The position numbers and the translations under genes were made by a program. Source: Actinoplanes aureus (GTDB lineage: Bacteria; Actinomycetota; Actinomycetes; Mycobacteriales; Micromonosporaceae). Taken from it: a stretch of 64,000 nucleotides of DNA. The notes beneath the pieces were generated by a model. It did not search any database, had not been told where the DNA came from, and was given only the letters and a program-made list of their open reading frames with translations. The DNA is taken from positions 59,676 to 123,675 of the forward strand of contig NZ_JADQTO010000025.1 in assembly GCF_015704865.1 (NCBI RefSeq). Direction: 5' to 3'. Below are positions 17,288 through 25,947 of the stretch, in pieces (the stretch's first letter is position 1; every line of letters starts with the position of its first letter).

Positions 17288-18193
17288 TCAGCCCGGTGGG
17301 GCGTCGACCCGAGGCGCGGTCCGCCGCAAGCGCGGCGGTCGTTCCGACCACAGGTCGGCGAGCAGCCCGCCCACGACGGCGGTGAGCAGCAGGACGAACG
17401 AGATCACATAGAGCCAGCCGATGAAGGTGAAGGCCAGGCCGATCGTTCCGTACCGTTCGGCGCTGGTCTGGATGGCCCGCGGCAGGTAGATCGAGCCGGC
17501 CGCCCGTACCCCGACCATGACCAGCGCGAAGAGCGCGCCGCTGAACAGCAGCCGGAGCCGGGGCAGAGGTCCCAGCAGAATCCGGGGCAGCAGGAAGGCG
17601 AGGGCGAAGTCGGCGGCGAGGGCGAGGAAAACACCGGCGACCCGGGGGGCCGGCAGCAGGCCGCTCAGCCAGCCCAGCACCCGCGCGGTGATCAGGAAGA
17701 GGACGAGCAGAATCACGGTACCGATCTGCCACGCCGTCGCGGCCGGACCGGCCGGCCGTCCCGGCGACGACCAGATCACCCGGTACGCGCGGTTCAGCGC
17801 CCGGGCCAGTCCGGTCGCGGACAGCACCACGATCAGGCTCCCGAGCAGCCCGAAGGCGCTGCTGCCGCTATCGCTGAGCGCCTCGTCCACCACCCGGACC
17901 GCGCTGTCCGGCAGCTTCAGCAGGTCGTCCAGCTTGTCGCGGGCACGATGACCGAAGAACGCGCCGAGCATGATCAGAATCGGGAAGATCGAGGTGAAGG
18001 CCTGGGCGGCCAGGGTCATCGCCCGGTCGAAGATCTGTACCCGGATCAGCTCGCTCGCCGTGGTCAGCGCCAGTTGCCCGGCCCGGTTCTGGAGGATCGG
18101 CGCGGCGCGCGGGCGCAGCCACCGGGGCATGACGGCGAGAATCCGGCCGGCGGTGAATGTCGGCCCCGGACCCGATGTGGACGGCTCGGTCAC
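17288..18193 (-). CDS. YihY/BrkB family membrane protein
   Basis: About 301 residues from the GTG at 18193. It has the YihY/BrkB-type pattern: an amphipathic N-terminal stretch (PRWLRPRAAPILQNRAG), then six membrane segments starting AAQAFTSIFPILIMLGAFF and ending LYVISFVLLLTAVVGGLLADLW. The family is poorly characterised; despite the old RNase BN name it is a membrane protein. The frame extends to a GTG at 18271, but that leaves only 7 bp to the divergent gene and puts the promoter site inside the CDS. With 18193 the start falls 6 nt after a -10 hexamer, matching the leaderless architecture of other genes. A paralogue is at 24522. Confidence 0.8.
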   Translation of the reverse strand: MTEPSTSGPGPTFTAGRILAVMPRWLRPRAAPILQNRAGQLALTTASELIRVQIFDRAMTLAAQAFTSIFPILIMLGAFFGHRARDKLDDLLKLPDSAVRVVDEALSDSGSSAFGLLGSLIVVLSATGLARALNRAYRVIWSSPGRPAGPAATAWQIGTVILLVLFLITARVLGWLSGLLPAPRVAGVFLALAADFALAFLLPRILLGPLPRLRLLFSGALFALVMVGVRAAGSIYLPRAIQTSAERYGTIGLAFTFIGWLYVISFVLLLTAVVGGLLADLWSERPPRLRRTAPRVDAPPG

Positions 18194-18227
18194 CCCGTCA
18201 TGGTCTGCGGCCCGGTGGGGGTGAGCA

Positions 18228-18244
18228 TCATCCGGCACGGATGG
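18228..18244. promoter_or_regulatory. Palindromic site 7 (TCATCC-N5-GGATGG), bidirectional
   Basis: The centre (18236) is exactly 43 nt from both the ATG at 18279 and the GTG at 18193. GACACT (18267-18272, plus) and GACCAT (18200-18205, minus) each begin 22 nt from the site and end 6 nt before a start codon. Two leaderless transcripts from one site are predicted. Confidence 0.7.
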
Positions 18245-18278
18245 CGTCGGCGCCCCGGACGGCACCGACACTTGCGGA

Positions 18279-20279
18279 ATGCAGCAACCCGAACCTCACG
18301 TGCGCCGGTTCGCAGCGCCGGTGCTATCCGCTCTGGTCCCGGTGGGCCTCGGCGTGGTGGCGGTGGCCGTCACCGTGGGCCTGGTGCCCGGCATCAGCGC
18401 CGACAGCGGGTGGGCGATCCTGGCCGCCGCCGTCCTGATCGGACTCTTCGGAGCCGTGGTGCGTCCCGTTCTGGTGGTCGCGCTCTCGGCTATCGGCTGG
18501 GCCGGCGTCGTGGCGGGCTGGCTGGTCGTGCAGGCGCTGCTCGTCTACGCCGCGCTGCTGCTCGTCCCGGGCATCCAGGTGCACGACTTCTGGAGCGCGT
18601 TCTGGGCCTCCTGGCTGGGTGCGGTTCTGGTGAGCATCGGACTCTGGGTGGTCACCGCCGGGCAGCCCGGCGCGGTCACCCAGCACCTGCTGCGGGTCAA
18701 CCGGCATTTCCGGCGCAGCGTGCCGACCACCGAGGTGCCGGGCGTCGTCATGATCCAGATCGACGGGCTGTCGGCGCCGCTGGCCCGGTGGGCGATCGAG
18801 GCCGGCAACCTGCCCACCCTGGGCCGGTGGCTGCGCACCGGCAGCCACACGCTCGCCGAGTGGCACGCGCAGCTGCCGGCGACGACGCCGGCCAGCCAGG
18901 CGGGGCTGCTGCACGGCGCGAGCGCGCAGGTTCCAGCTTTCCGGTGGTACGAGAAGACGGCCGGCCGCCTCGTGGTGACCAACCACCCGCGGGACAGCGC
19001 CCTGGTCGAGTCCCGCTGCTCGGACGGCCGTGGACTGCTCGCCGACGGCGGGGTCAGCGTCAGCAACGTCTTCTCCGGTGACGCCGCCACCTCCCTGCTG
19101 ACCATGAGCACGGTCCAGGCGAAGCAGCGCCCCGGGCCGGCCCGGTATCTCAGCGCGTACCTGATCGACCCGTTCGGGCTGACCCGGTCCCTGGTGCTGA
19201 CCGTCGGCGAGATGATCAAGGAGCTGTACCAGGCACGCCGGCAGAGGCTGCGCCACGTGCAGCCGCGGATGCGCCGGCACGGGTCGTACGTGCTGCTGCG
19301 CGGCGCCACCAACGTGCTGATGCGGCACCTGAATCTGACGATCATCGCCGAGCAGATGATGCGCGGCGCGCCGTCGGTCTTCTGCGACTTCGTCGACTAC
19401 GACGAGATCGCCCATCACGCCGGTCCGGCCCGGCCGGAGTCGCTGGCCTCCCTGGAGGGCATCGACGGGGTGCTGGCCACCCTGGAGGAGATCGCGGCGT
19501 CGGCGCCCCGGCCGTACCACTTCGTGGTGCTCTCCGATCACGGGCAGAGCCAGGGTGCCACCTTCGAGCAGCGCTACGGCCTGCGGCTGGACGACCTGGT
19601 GGAGCGGTTGACGGCGGCCGGCGAGGTGGCTGTCACGAAGGAGAACGAGCAGGAGGGACGGGCGCGGGCGTTGCGGGCCGGGCTCACCCGTACCCCGGAG
19701 AAAGAAGCGCAACCGGCGGCGGAGCCGGCGCCGGACCGCCCGGAGATCGTCATCGCCGCCTCCGGGAACCTCGCCCTGCTGTACTTCACCCGGCTGGCCG
19801 GCCGGGTCACCCTCGAGGAGATCGAGGAGCGGCACCCGAAACTGCTGCCCGGGCTGGTCGAGCATCCCGGCGTGGGCTGGGTGATGGTGCGTTCCCGTAC
19901 CGACGGCCCGGTGGTGCTGGGCCGCGCCGGGCGGCGCCGGCTCGACGACGACAAGGTGGAGGGCCTCGATCCGCTGCTCGGGTTCGGCCCGCTGGCCGCG
20001 GAGGACCTGCGCCGGCACGACGGTCTGGCGAACACCGGCGATCTGTTGATCAACAGTCTCTGGGATCCGGTCACCCAGGAGGTCGCCGCGTTCGAGGAGC
20101 TCATCGGCTGCCACGGTGGCCTGGGCGGATGGCAGAACCGGCCGGTGCTGATCCATCCGCGATCGTTCTCCGCGCCGCGCGAACTGGTCGGCGCCGACGC
20201 GGTGCACCGCCTGCTCTGCGACTGGATGGAGCAGGTGGGATGCCGGACCGCCCGGCGGGACCTCATCCTTCCGGGGTGA
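18279..20279 (+). CDS. Membrane phosphodiesterase/alkaline phosphatase-like protein
   Basis: A 666-residue fusion-like protein. Residues 10-130 hold four membrane segments resembling the phage-holin-like/4TMS module (LVPVGLGVVAVAVTVGLVPG, LIGLFGAVVRPVLVVALSAIG, LLVYAALLLVPGIQVHDFW). From about 150 on is an alkaline-phosphatase-superfamily (type I phosphodiesterase/nucleotide pyrophosphatase) domain: MIQIDGLS metal ligand, TTPASQAGLLHG with probable nucleophile region, CDFVDYDEIAHHAGP and VVLSDHGQSQG. Substrate unknown; the catalytic part probably faces outside. The 3' end contains palindromic site 8, whose right half includes the stop codon. ATG has no SD, consistent with a leaderless promoter. 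Confidence 0.82.
   Translation: MQQPEPHVRRFAAPVLSALVPVGLGVVAVAVTVGLVPGISADSGWAILAAAVLIGLFGAVVRPVLVVALSAIGWAGVVAGWLVVQALLVYAALLLVPGIQVHDFWSAFWASWLGAVLVSIGLWVVTAGQPGAVTQHLLRVNRHFRRSVPTTEVPGVVMIQIDGLSAPLARWAIEAGNLPTLGRWLRTGSHTLAEWHAQLPATTPASQAGLLHGASAQVPAFRWYEKTAGRLVVTNHPRDSALVESRCSDGRGLLADGGVSVSNVFSGDAATSLLTMSTVQAKQRPGPARYLSAYLIDPFGLTRSLVLTVGEMIKELYQARRQRLRHVQPRMRRHGSYVLLRGATNVLMRHLNLTIIAEQMMRGAPSVFCDFVDYDEIAHHAGPARPESLASLEGIDGVLATLEEIAASAPRPYHFVVLSDHGQSQGATFEQRYGLRLDDLVERLTAAGEVAVTKENEQEGRARALRAGLTRTPEKEAQPAAEPAPDRPEIVIAASGNLALLYFTRLAGRVTLEEIEERHPKLLPGLVEHPGVGWVMVRSRTDGPVVLGRAGRRRLDDDKVEGLDPLLGFGPLAAEDLRRHDGLANTGDLLINSLWDPVTQEVAAFEELIGCHGGLGGWQNRPVLIHPRSFSAPRELVGADAVHRLLCDWMEQVGCRTARRDLILPG
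20263..20279 (+). promoter_or_regulatory. Palindromic site 8 (TCATCC-N5-GGGTGA) with -10
   Basis: The site overlaps the stop codon of the upstream gene. GACGAT (20303-20308) begins 23 nt beyond it, predicting a ~25-nt leader with GGGGAGAGGA before the GTG at 20340. Confidence 0.6.
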
Positions 20280-20339
20280 ACCCGCCGCCGGGCCGGGCGG
20301 CGGACGATGGGGACATCGTCTCGGGGAGAGGAAATCGCC

Positions 20340-21176
20340 GTGTGCCGCTGGCTGGCCTATTCCGGTACGCCCATCCGGCTCGAAGAGCTGCTCTACAAGC
20401 CGCGCTACTCGTTGATCGACCAGAGCATGCACTCCCGATTCGGGGTGGAGACCACGAACGGCGACGGCTTCGGCGTCGGCTGGTATCCCGTCGACGGTCC
20501 GGGCGAGCCCACGCTGTTCCGTGGCGTCGGCCCCGCCTGGAGTGACGCGAATCTGCGGGAGCTCGCCCGGTCGACGATGTCACCGCTGTTCCTGGCACAC
20601 ATCCGGGCCAGCACCGGCACGCCGGTGCAGCAGACCAATTGCCACCCGTTCCGCTACGAGCACTGGCTCTGGCTGCACAACGGGTCGATCCGCGACTTCC
20701 ACCGGCTCAAGCGGGATCTGGTCCTCGCCGTCGATCCGGAGCTCTACCCGTTCATGGCCGGCTCCACCGACTCCGAGGTGATGTTCTATCTCGCGCTGAC
20801 GTACGGCCTGCGGGACCGGCCGGTGGCGGCGGTGGAGCGGATGGCCGGGCTGGTCGAGTCGGTGGGCCGGACGCACGGCGTGGAGCAGCCGCTGCAGATG
20901 ACCGTGGCCACCACCGACGGCGACAAGACCTGGTGTTTCCGCTACTCCAGCGAGGGGCACAGCCGCTCCCTCTACTACAGCACCGCCATCTCCGCGCTGC
21001 ACCAGCTCTACCCGGAGAACGAGAGGTTGCGGCGGCTCTCCGACGAGACCCGGCTGGTCGTCTCGGAACCCCTCGCGGACCTGGAAGGGGCCTGGCAGCC
21101 GGTGCCCGAGTCCAGCTACGGGGTGATCCAGAAGGGTGATGACGAACTGGGGCGGTTCGAGCCCGCGGTGCCGTGA
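20340..21176 (+). CDS. Class II glutamine amidotransferase
   Basis: A 278-residue Ntn-type glutamine amidotransferase-like protein. The GTG start is fixed by the catalytic Cys that must be residue 2 (M-CRWLAYSG) and by GGGGAGAGGA upstream. Other family blocks are NGDGFGVGWY, LFLAHIRASTGTPVQQTNCHPF and WLWLHNGSI. Standalone proteins of this type include the EgtC/YafJ group; no ergothioneine genes are nearby, so the substrate is unknown. It overlaps the metallophosphoesterase gene as GTGA. Confidence 0.88.
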   Translation: MCRWLAYSGTPIRLEELLYKPRYSLIDQSMHSRFGVETTNGDGFGVGWYPVDGPGEPTLFRGVGPAWSDANLRELARSTMSPLFLAHIRASTGTPVQQTNCHPFRYEHWLWLHNGSIRDFHRLKRDLVLAVDPELYPFMAGSTDSEVMFYLALTYGLRDRPVAAVERMAGLVESVGRTHGVEQPLQMTVATTDGDKTWCFRYSSEGHSRSLYYSTAISALHQLYPENERLRRLSDETRLVVSEPLADLEGAWQPVPESSYGVIQKGDDELGRFEPAVP

Positions 21177-22072
21177 CGGTCGTCGTCGCCCATATTTCCG
21201 ATCTGCATCTCGGCGCACACCACGAGGACGCTGTGGACGGCCTCCTCGTGGACGTCGCCGCGGCGCGCCCGGCCCTGACCGTGGTCACCGGGGACAGCAC
21301 GATGCGGGCCCGCACGGCCGAGTTCCGACAGGTGCGGGAACTGCTCGACCGGCTGACCGGCCCGGTACTCGCGGTCACCGGCAACCACGACCTGCCTCTG
21401 TTCAGCGCGCGGCGGGTGTTCGACCCGTACTCGCGCTATCGGAGCTGGATTGACGACGACCTGGACCCGGTCGTCTCGATCCCCGGCCTCACCGCCCTCG
21501 GTCTGCAATCCATGCCGCGCTGGCGGTGGAAGAACGGCCGGGTGACCGGCGACCAGGCGGCCCTGGTGACCCGCGTCCTGGGCGGCGCGCCACCGGGGGA
21601 CGTCCGGCTGCTCGCGTTGCACCACCCGCCGCTCGCCACCGGGACCGCCCGGATCCTCGGCCGGCGCCGGCTGCTCGGCGCCGCCCGCGCGGCCGGGGTG
21701 GACCTGGTGCTGGCCGGGCACACCCACGTCCCGGACGTCCGGATCGCGGAACGGTCCCGGCCGGTGTTCGTGGTCGCCGGTACGGCCACCAGCCGCCGGG
21801 TCCGCGGCACCAGCCGGTCCTGGAGCCTGATCACCGTGGACACCGGCGCGGTGGTGGTCCGCGAGCGCTACTTCGGGCCGTCCGGCTGGCACACCGGGCG
21901 TGTGGTGACGCTTCCCCGCGGATCAGTGCAGGGAGGTCTTCAGAGCGATCAGGGCGACGCCGAACGCGCTCGCGACCAGCGTGGAGACGACTCGCTCCGC
22001 CGGGGAGAGGCGCCCGCCCACACCCATCCGCCAGCCGGCCACGCCGAGCAGGATCGTGGTGCAGATCAGTGA
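21173..22072 (+). CDS. Metallophosphoesterase
   Basis: A 299-residue calcineurin-type phosphoesterase: D-x-H at 10-12 (ISDLHLG), VVTGDST, GNHD, LALHHPP and GHTHVPD supply the usual dinuclear metal ligands. Substrate is unknown. It is translationally coupled to the glutamine amidotransferase gene. The last ~50 residues (after VVTLPRGSV) are low-complexity and run 150 bp antisense into the convergent gene ending at 21923, so the ancestral stop has probably been lost and the tail is likely non-conserved. Confidence 0.85.
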   Translation: MTVVVAHISDLHLGAHHEDAVDGLLVDVAAARPALTVVTGDSTMRARTAEFRQVRELLDRLTGPVLAVTGNHDLPLFSARRVFDPYSRYRSWIDDDLDPVVSIPGLTALGLQSMPRWRWKNGRVTGDQAALVTRVLGGAPPGDVRLLALHHPPLATGTARILGRRRLLGAARAAGVDLVLAGHTHVPDVRIAERSRPVFVVAGTATSRRVRGTSRSWSLITVDTGAVVVRERYFGPSGWHTGRVVTLPRGSVQGGLQSDQGDAERARDQRGDDSLRRGEAPAHTHPPAGHAEQDRGADQ

Positions 22073-22417
22073 CGCGATCTCCGCGTTGATCAGCTTGATG
22101 CCGGTGGCCCGGACCGTCAGCAGGACGACCAGCGGCAGCGTGCTGGCGGTCACCAGCTCCCAGCCGCTGGTCAGCTGGCGGCGTACGGTGTGCCAGGTCG
22201 GCCGGTGTCCCGCGTGGATGCGTTCGGCGACGATCCGGGCATAGCGTTCGGCCGCCCAGTAGACGGTGAGCGTGACCAGCACCGCGACGGCCACCACCAC
22301 GGCCCTCTTCGCGTGCGAGGACACCACCATCCCGCCGCCCACGATCAGGCCGTAGATGCCTGCCGCGGTGCCCTCCTCGGTGTCGTGGGTCAGCCGGATC
22401 GGGATCAAGCGGGCCAT
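21923..22417 (-). CDS. Membrane protein of unknown function
   Basis: A 164-residue protein with about four membrane segments (GIYGLIVGGGMVVSS, AVVVAVAVLVTLTVYWAAE, LVTASTLPLVVLLTV, VVSTLVASAFGVALIAL) and the conserved-looking N-terminal stretch LTHDTEEGTAAG. I do not recognise a named family. GGGAGA precedes the ATG. It is divergent from the Rv1733c-like gene and shares palindromic site 9 with it; its 3' end overlaps the metallophosphoesterase gene by 150 bp. Confidence 0.75.
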   Translation of the reverse strand: MARLIPIRLTHDTEEGTAAGIYGLIVGGGMVVSSHAKRAVVVAVAVLVTLTVYWAAERYARIVAERIHAGHRPTWHTVRRQLTSGWELVTASTLPLVVLLTVRATGIKLINAEIASLICTTILLGVAGWRMGVGGRLSPAERVVSTLVASAFGVALIALKTSLH

Positions 22418-22474
22418 GGGGTCTCCCGTCAGCAGGCGTCGGACCGAGCGTCGCCCGAACCGGCCGCGGACTCC

Positions 22475-22491
22475 TCATCCGGCCGGGGTGA
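22475..22491. promoter_or_regulatory. Palindromic site 9 (TCATCC-N5-GGGTGA), bidirectional
   Basis: GATGCT (22514-22519, plus) and GACGCT (22447-22452, minus) each begin exactly 22 nt from the site. Leaders of about 25-30 nt are predicted for both the gene starting at 22553 and the one starting at 22417, and both have Shine-Dalgarno sequences. Confidence 0.68.
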
Positions 22492-22552
22492 ACCACGCGT
22501 CGCCCGGTCCGTTGATGCTGATCGCGGAGTATCGGGGGGAAGGAAGCCGACG

Positions 22553-23101
22553 ATGGGCAACGAGCTGCGCCGCCGCTCGGATCGGGTCGAGCGCGGGGTG
22601 ATTCTGGTGCTGCTCGTGCTCTTTCTGATCGGGGCGCCGCTGCTCGCGTGGTGGGCCGGCCGCTCCAGCTACCTGGCTGACGTCCGGGCCCTGGAGTGGG
22701 AACAGGACCACGTCTTCCGGGTCGAGGCGGTGCTGGTCACCGAGCCGGAGATGCTGGGTATGAGCGACTCGCGTACGGTCGCTCCCCGCGCCGCCCGGGC
22801 CACCTGGCAGGCGCCGGACGGCACGCCGCGCAGCGGCATCGTGCAGGTCTCCAAGACCGACCGGCGCGGTGACCGGATCCCGGTCTGGGTCGACGACCGG
22901 GGCGTGCTGCGGGCCCCGCCGCTGGAACGCCACCCCGTCGGACAGGCCGTCGTGGTGGCCGGCGCGGTGCTCCTCTGTCTCGCCGTCGCCCTGGCCGGGC
23001 TCAGCGCGATCGCCCGGGCACTGCTCAATCGCCAGCGGGAGCGGGCTTGGCAACGCGAGTGGCTCGAGGTCGGCCCGCAATGGAGTCGCGATCGGCAGTA
23101 G
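22553..23101 (+). CDS. Rv1733c family transmembrane protein
   Basis: A 182-residue protein with a basic N-terminus, one membrane segment at about 15-35 (GVILVLLVLFLIGAPLLAWWAG), an extracytoplasmic domain containing the family block ARATWQAPDGTPRSGIVQV and IPVWVDDRGV, and a second membrane segment near 130-155. This is the layout of Mycobacterium tuberculosis Rv1733c, a DosR-regulon dormancy antigen (established knowledge). Its promoter here carries the palindromic site rather than a DosR box. GGAAGGAA precedes the ATG. Confidence 0.8.
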   Translation: MGNELRRRSDRVERGVILVLLVLFLIGAPLLAWWAGRSSYLADVRALEWEQDHVFRVEAVLVTEPEMLGMSDSRTVAPRAARATWQAPDGTPRSGIVQVSKTDRRGDRIPVWVDDRGVLRAPPLERHPVGQAVVVAGAVLLCLAVALAGLSAIARALLNRQRERAWQREWLEVGPQWSRDRQ

Positions 23102-23112
23102 CCGCGGCCGGT

Positions 23113-23129
23113 TCATCCGGTGGGAGTGA
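23113..23129 (+). promoter_or_regulatory. Palindromic site 10 (TCATCC-N5-GAGTGA), leaderless promoter
   Basis: Centred 43 nt before the ATG at 23164. GATCCT (23152-23157) begins 22 nt beyond the site and ends 6 nt before the start codon. Confidence 0.65.
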
Positions 23130-23163
23130 CGCTTTTCCGGTATCCGCCGCAGATCCTGGGCCG

Positions 23164-24597
23164 ATGACCAGCGAACGGATCGCCCCCGGGCTGCGGCAGG
23201 CGCTGATCGCCTTCGCGCTGGCCCAGTTCATCTGCAGCTTCGCCGGCTCGAACATGAACGTGATGATCACCGACATCAGCCAGGACCTGGACACCACGGT
23301 TCAGGGCGTGCAACTCGCGATCACGCTCTTCCTGCTGGTGATGGCCGCCCTGATGATCCCCGGCGGCAAGCTGACCGACCTGCTCGGCCGCAAGTGGTGC
23401 CTGATCGCCGGGCTCATCCTGTTCGGCTCCGGCGCGCTGCTGAGCGCGTTCGCGCCCGGACTCGGCGTCCTGATCATCGGCTACTCGATCCTGGAGGGCG
23501 TGGGCACGGCCCTGCTCATCCCACCCGTCTACATCCTCACCACGCTGCTGTTCCGCGACCTCGGCTCGCGGGCCAAGGCGTTCGGCCTGATCAGCGCGAT
23601 GGGCGGCGTCGGCGCGGTGGCCGGCCCGCTGATCGGCGGCCTGGTCGCCTCCGCCATCCACTGGCGGGCCGCCTTCGTCCTGCAGGCCGTGATCGTCCTG
23701 GTGATCGTGCTGCTGGCCCGCCGCGCGGTGCGGGACCCGCTGCCGGCGGACCGGACGATGCCGTTCGACGTCCTCGGCGCGGTGCTCTCCGCGGCCGGTC
23801 TGATCCTGATCGTGATGGGCATCCTGGTCAGCGACGACAACGTCTGGGCGTTCGTCGGCCTGGTGCTGGCCGGCGTCCTGATGCTGGTCTGGTTCTTCGC
23901 CACGGTCCGGGCGAAGGAGCGCACCGGCGGTGAGCCGTTGCTCTCCACCGTGCTGTTCCGCAACCGCACCTCCAACCTCGGCCTGATCACCCAGAACATG
24001 CAGTGGCTGATGGTGATGGGCAGCTCGTTCGTGGTGTCGACGTACCTGCAGGTGGTCCGGGGCTACAACGCGATCGAGACCGGTGCCGTGTTCACCGCCA
24101 CCACGGTCGGCGTACTGATCTCGTCGCTGGCCGCCGGGCGGATGGCGCGGCGGCGGCCGCAGCGCACCCTGATCATCGCCGGGTTCGTGGTCACCATCTC
24201 CGGTATCGCGCTGTTGTTGCTGCTCGGCGGCACCGGGGACGGGGTGTGGGCGATGCTGCCCGGCCTGTTCGTGATCGGCCTGGGCCTGGGCGGGATGCTG
24301 ACCCCGTCGGTGAACGTGGTGCAGTCCAGCTTCGGCGAGGACCTCCAGGGCGAGATCTCCGGCCTGTCCCGCAGCGTCTCCAACCTCGGCTCGTCGCTGG
24401 GCGCGGCCCTGACCGGCACGATCCTGGTCGCCCAGGTCGACGGCTCGCATCCCGGCCGGGCGTACGTCTGGGCGATGATCGCGGTGGCCGGCGCCGGCGT
24501 GATCGGCCTGATCGCCGCCGCCTATCTGCCGCGTGGCGGCTTCACCCCGGCCTCCGACACGCAGTCCGCGCCGGCCGGCGGGTCACGCAGCACGTAG
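23164..24597 (+). CDS. MFS transporter, DHA2/14-TM drug-exporter type
   Basis: A 477-residue major facilitator with GKLTDLLGRKW as motif A (about residues 65-75) and EGVGTALLIPPVY and GAVAGPLIGG (antiporter motif C) following; about 14 hydrophobic segments. Such proteins export drugs or metabolites using the proton gradient; substrate unknown. ATG 23164 is chosen from the promoter geometry and because the upstream extension is low-complexity. The last 76 bp overlap the convergent YihY/BrkB gene. Confidence 0.88.
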   Translation: MTSERIAPGLRQALIAFALAQFICSFAGSNMNVMITDISQDLDTTVQGVQLAITLFLLVMAALMIPGGKLTDLLGRKWCLIAGLILFGSGALLSAFAPGLGVLIIGYSILEGVGTALLIPPVYILTTLLFRDLGSRAKAFGLISAMGGVGAVAGPLIGGLVASAIHWRAAFVLQAVIVLVIVLLARRAVRDPLPADRTMPFDVLGAVLSAAGLILIVMGILVSDDNVWAFVGLVLAGVLMLVWFFATVRAKERTGGEPLLSTVLFRNRTSNLGLITQNMQWLMVMGSSFVVSTYLQVVRGYNAIETGAVFTATTVGVLISSLAAGRMARRRPQRTLIIAGFVVTISGIALLLLLGGTGDGVWAMLPGLFVIGLGLGGMLTPSVNVVQSSFGEDLQGEISGLSRSVSNLGSSLGAALTGTILVAQVDGSHPGRAYVWAMIAVAGAGVIGLIAAAYLPRGGFTPASDTQSAPAGGSRST

Positions 24598-25514
24598 TCG
24601 ATGGACGCGGCCGGCAGCCGTTCCTGTTCCCGGGCCAGCAACAGCATGGCCCGGGCGTCGGCCGGTGCCGGCCGGCCCGGGTCGAGGGCGCGCGGCCACA
24701 ACCGGGCGTGCCGTACCGCGGCGATCTCGGCTGCGATCACCAGGGCGTTGCTCAGCAGGTAGAGCAGCGTGAAGATGCCGGCCACGGTGGCGAAGGCGCC
24801 GTAGACCCGGCCGGCCCGCCGGACGATCTCGGGCAGCACGGTGGCGCCGAGATGGAGCACCAGCGTCACCGCCACCGCACCCGGCAGCGCCGCCGGCCAG
24901 AGCATGCCCAGCGTGGCCGGGCGGGCGAGCAGCAGGCGGGCGACGGACACCAGCACGACGAAGACCACCCCGCACGAGCCGATGAACGCGCCGAAGCGGG
25001 GCGGGCCCGGCCACATCGACAGGGACGAGGCCGCGACGGTGAGCGCGCCGACGGTTACGGTCCCGGCCAGGATGATCGCCAGGCCGGCCACCACTCGCAG
25101 ATAGCGGACGACCACCCCGGGGCGCCGCACGAAGGGCACAGCCGCGAGGTGGTTCAAGGTCTCGTACGCGGAGACGACCACCCCGATCCCGGAGAAGACC
25201 AGCCCGATCACGCCCAGGACCAGCGCCGTGCTCGACGACGTGAAGGCGGCCACCGAGTTCTCCACGCCGTCCTGCAGCAACGGCGGCACGATCGCGGCCA
25301 CCACCTCCTGCCGCAGCTCGGGATGGCGGACCAGTACCTCGGACACGATCGTCACGCCGAGCAGCAGCGTGGGGAAGAGGCTGAGGAACCCGTAGTAGGT
25401 GATCAGTGCCGCCTCGCGGATGCCGCCGTCGTCCAGGTACTTGCAGATCACCGCGTAGCAGAAGCCGAGTACCGGCCACCGCCGCTGCAGGTCGTCGAGG
25501 CGCCGGACGATCAC
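24522..25514 (-). CDS. YihY/BrkB family membrane protein
   Basis: A 330-residue YihY/virulence factor BrkB protein. It shows the family opening KYLDDGGIREAALITYYGFLSLFPTLLLG and six membrane segments, ending in a hydrophilic tail. GTG 25514 overlaps the upstream DUF7144 stop as GTGA. It is the last gene of a lipoprotein/DUF7144/YihY operon driven from palindromic site 11. Function of the family is unsettled. Paralogue at 17288. Confidence 0.87.
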   Translation of the reverse strand: MIVRRLDDLQRRWPVLGFCYAVICKYLDDGGIREAALITYYGFLSLFPTLLLGVTIVSEVLVRHPELRQEVVAAIVPPLLQDGVENSVAAFTSSSTALVLGVIGLVFSGIGVVVSAYETLNHLAAVPFVRRPGVVVRYLRVVAGLAIILAGTVTVGALTVAASSLSMWPGPPRFGAFIGSCGVVFVVLVSVARLLLARPATLGMLWPAALPGAVAVTLVLHLGATVLPEIVRRAGRVYGAFATVAGIFTLLYLLSNALVIAAEIAAVRHARLWPRALDPGRPAPADARAMLLLAREQERLPAASIDYVLRDPPAGADCVSEAGVKPPRGR

Positions 25515-25924
25515 GACCCGTACGCGTCGGCCACCTCGCCGCCGTGCGCGGCGACCGAGTAGACGACGAGGGCGGCCAGCACCACCGCGAGGACGGACCA
25601 GACCGGATGGGCGTGGTGGAAGGCGAAGTTCACCAGGGCGGTCAGGCAGCCGAGCACGATCGCGATGACCCGTGCCCACCTCAGCCCGCGGATCAGGCCG
25701 ACGCCGGTGACCACGGCCGCCGCGCCGAGCACCAGATGCAGCCAGGCCAGGGCGGTCAGCGACACCGGCAGCAGCTGGTCGGCGCGGGTACCGGCGAGGA
25801 TCTCCGGGCGCAGCAGCGCGAGGAGACCCACACACAGGTGCACGGTGCCGAGCAGGACGAGCAGGATGCCACCGAACAGCACCCAGGCGACCCAACCGGT
25901 GGCGCGGCTCTGTTCCACTTCCAT
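25511..25924 (-). CDS. DUF7144 family membrane protein
   Basis: A 137-residue four-TM protein paralogous to 4013-4456, with matching blocks TGWVAWVLFGGILLVLLG, LAWLHLVLGAAAVVTGVGL, RWARVIAIVLGCLTALVNFAF and YSVAAHGGE. Function unknown. AAAGGAGAGG precedes the ATG. Middle gene of the operon that starts with the lipoprotein at 26364. Confidence 0.82.
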   Translation of the reverse strand: MEVEQSRATGWVAWVLFGGILLVLLGTVHLCVGLLALLRPEILAGTRADQLLPVSLTALAWLHLVLGAAAVVTGVGLIRGLRWARVIAIVLGCLTALVNFAFHHAHPVWSVLAVVLAALVVYSVAAHGGEVADAYGS

Positions 25925-25947
25925 CTCGCCTCTCCTTTCCGGCCGGA

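Noticed and set aside
18194..18271. GTG at 18271 as the start of the BrkB gene
   Set aside because: It would leave 7 bp to the divergent ATG at 18279 and put the shared promoter site inside the CDS; the GTG at 18193 fits the -10 geometry exactly.
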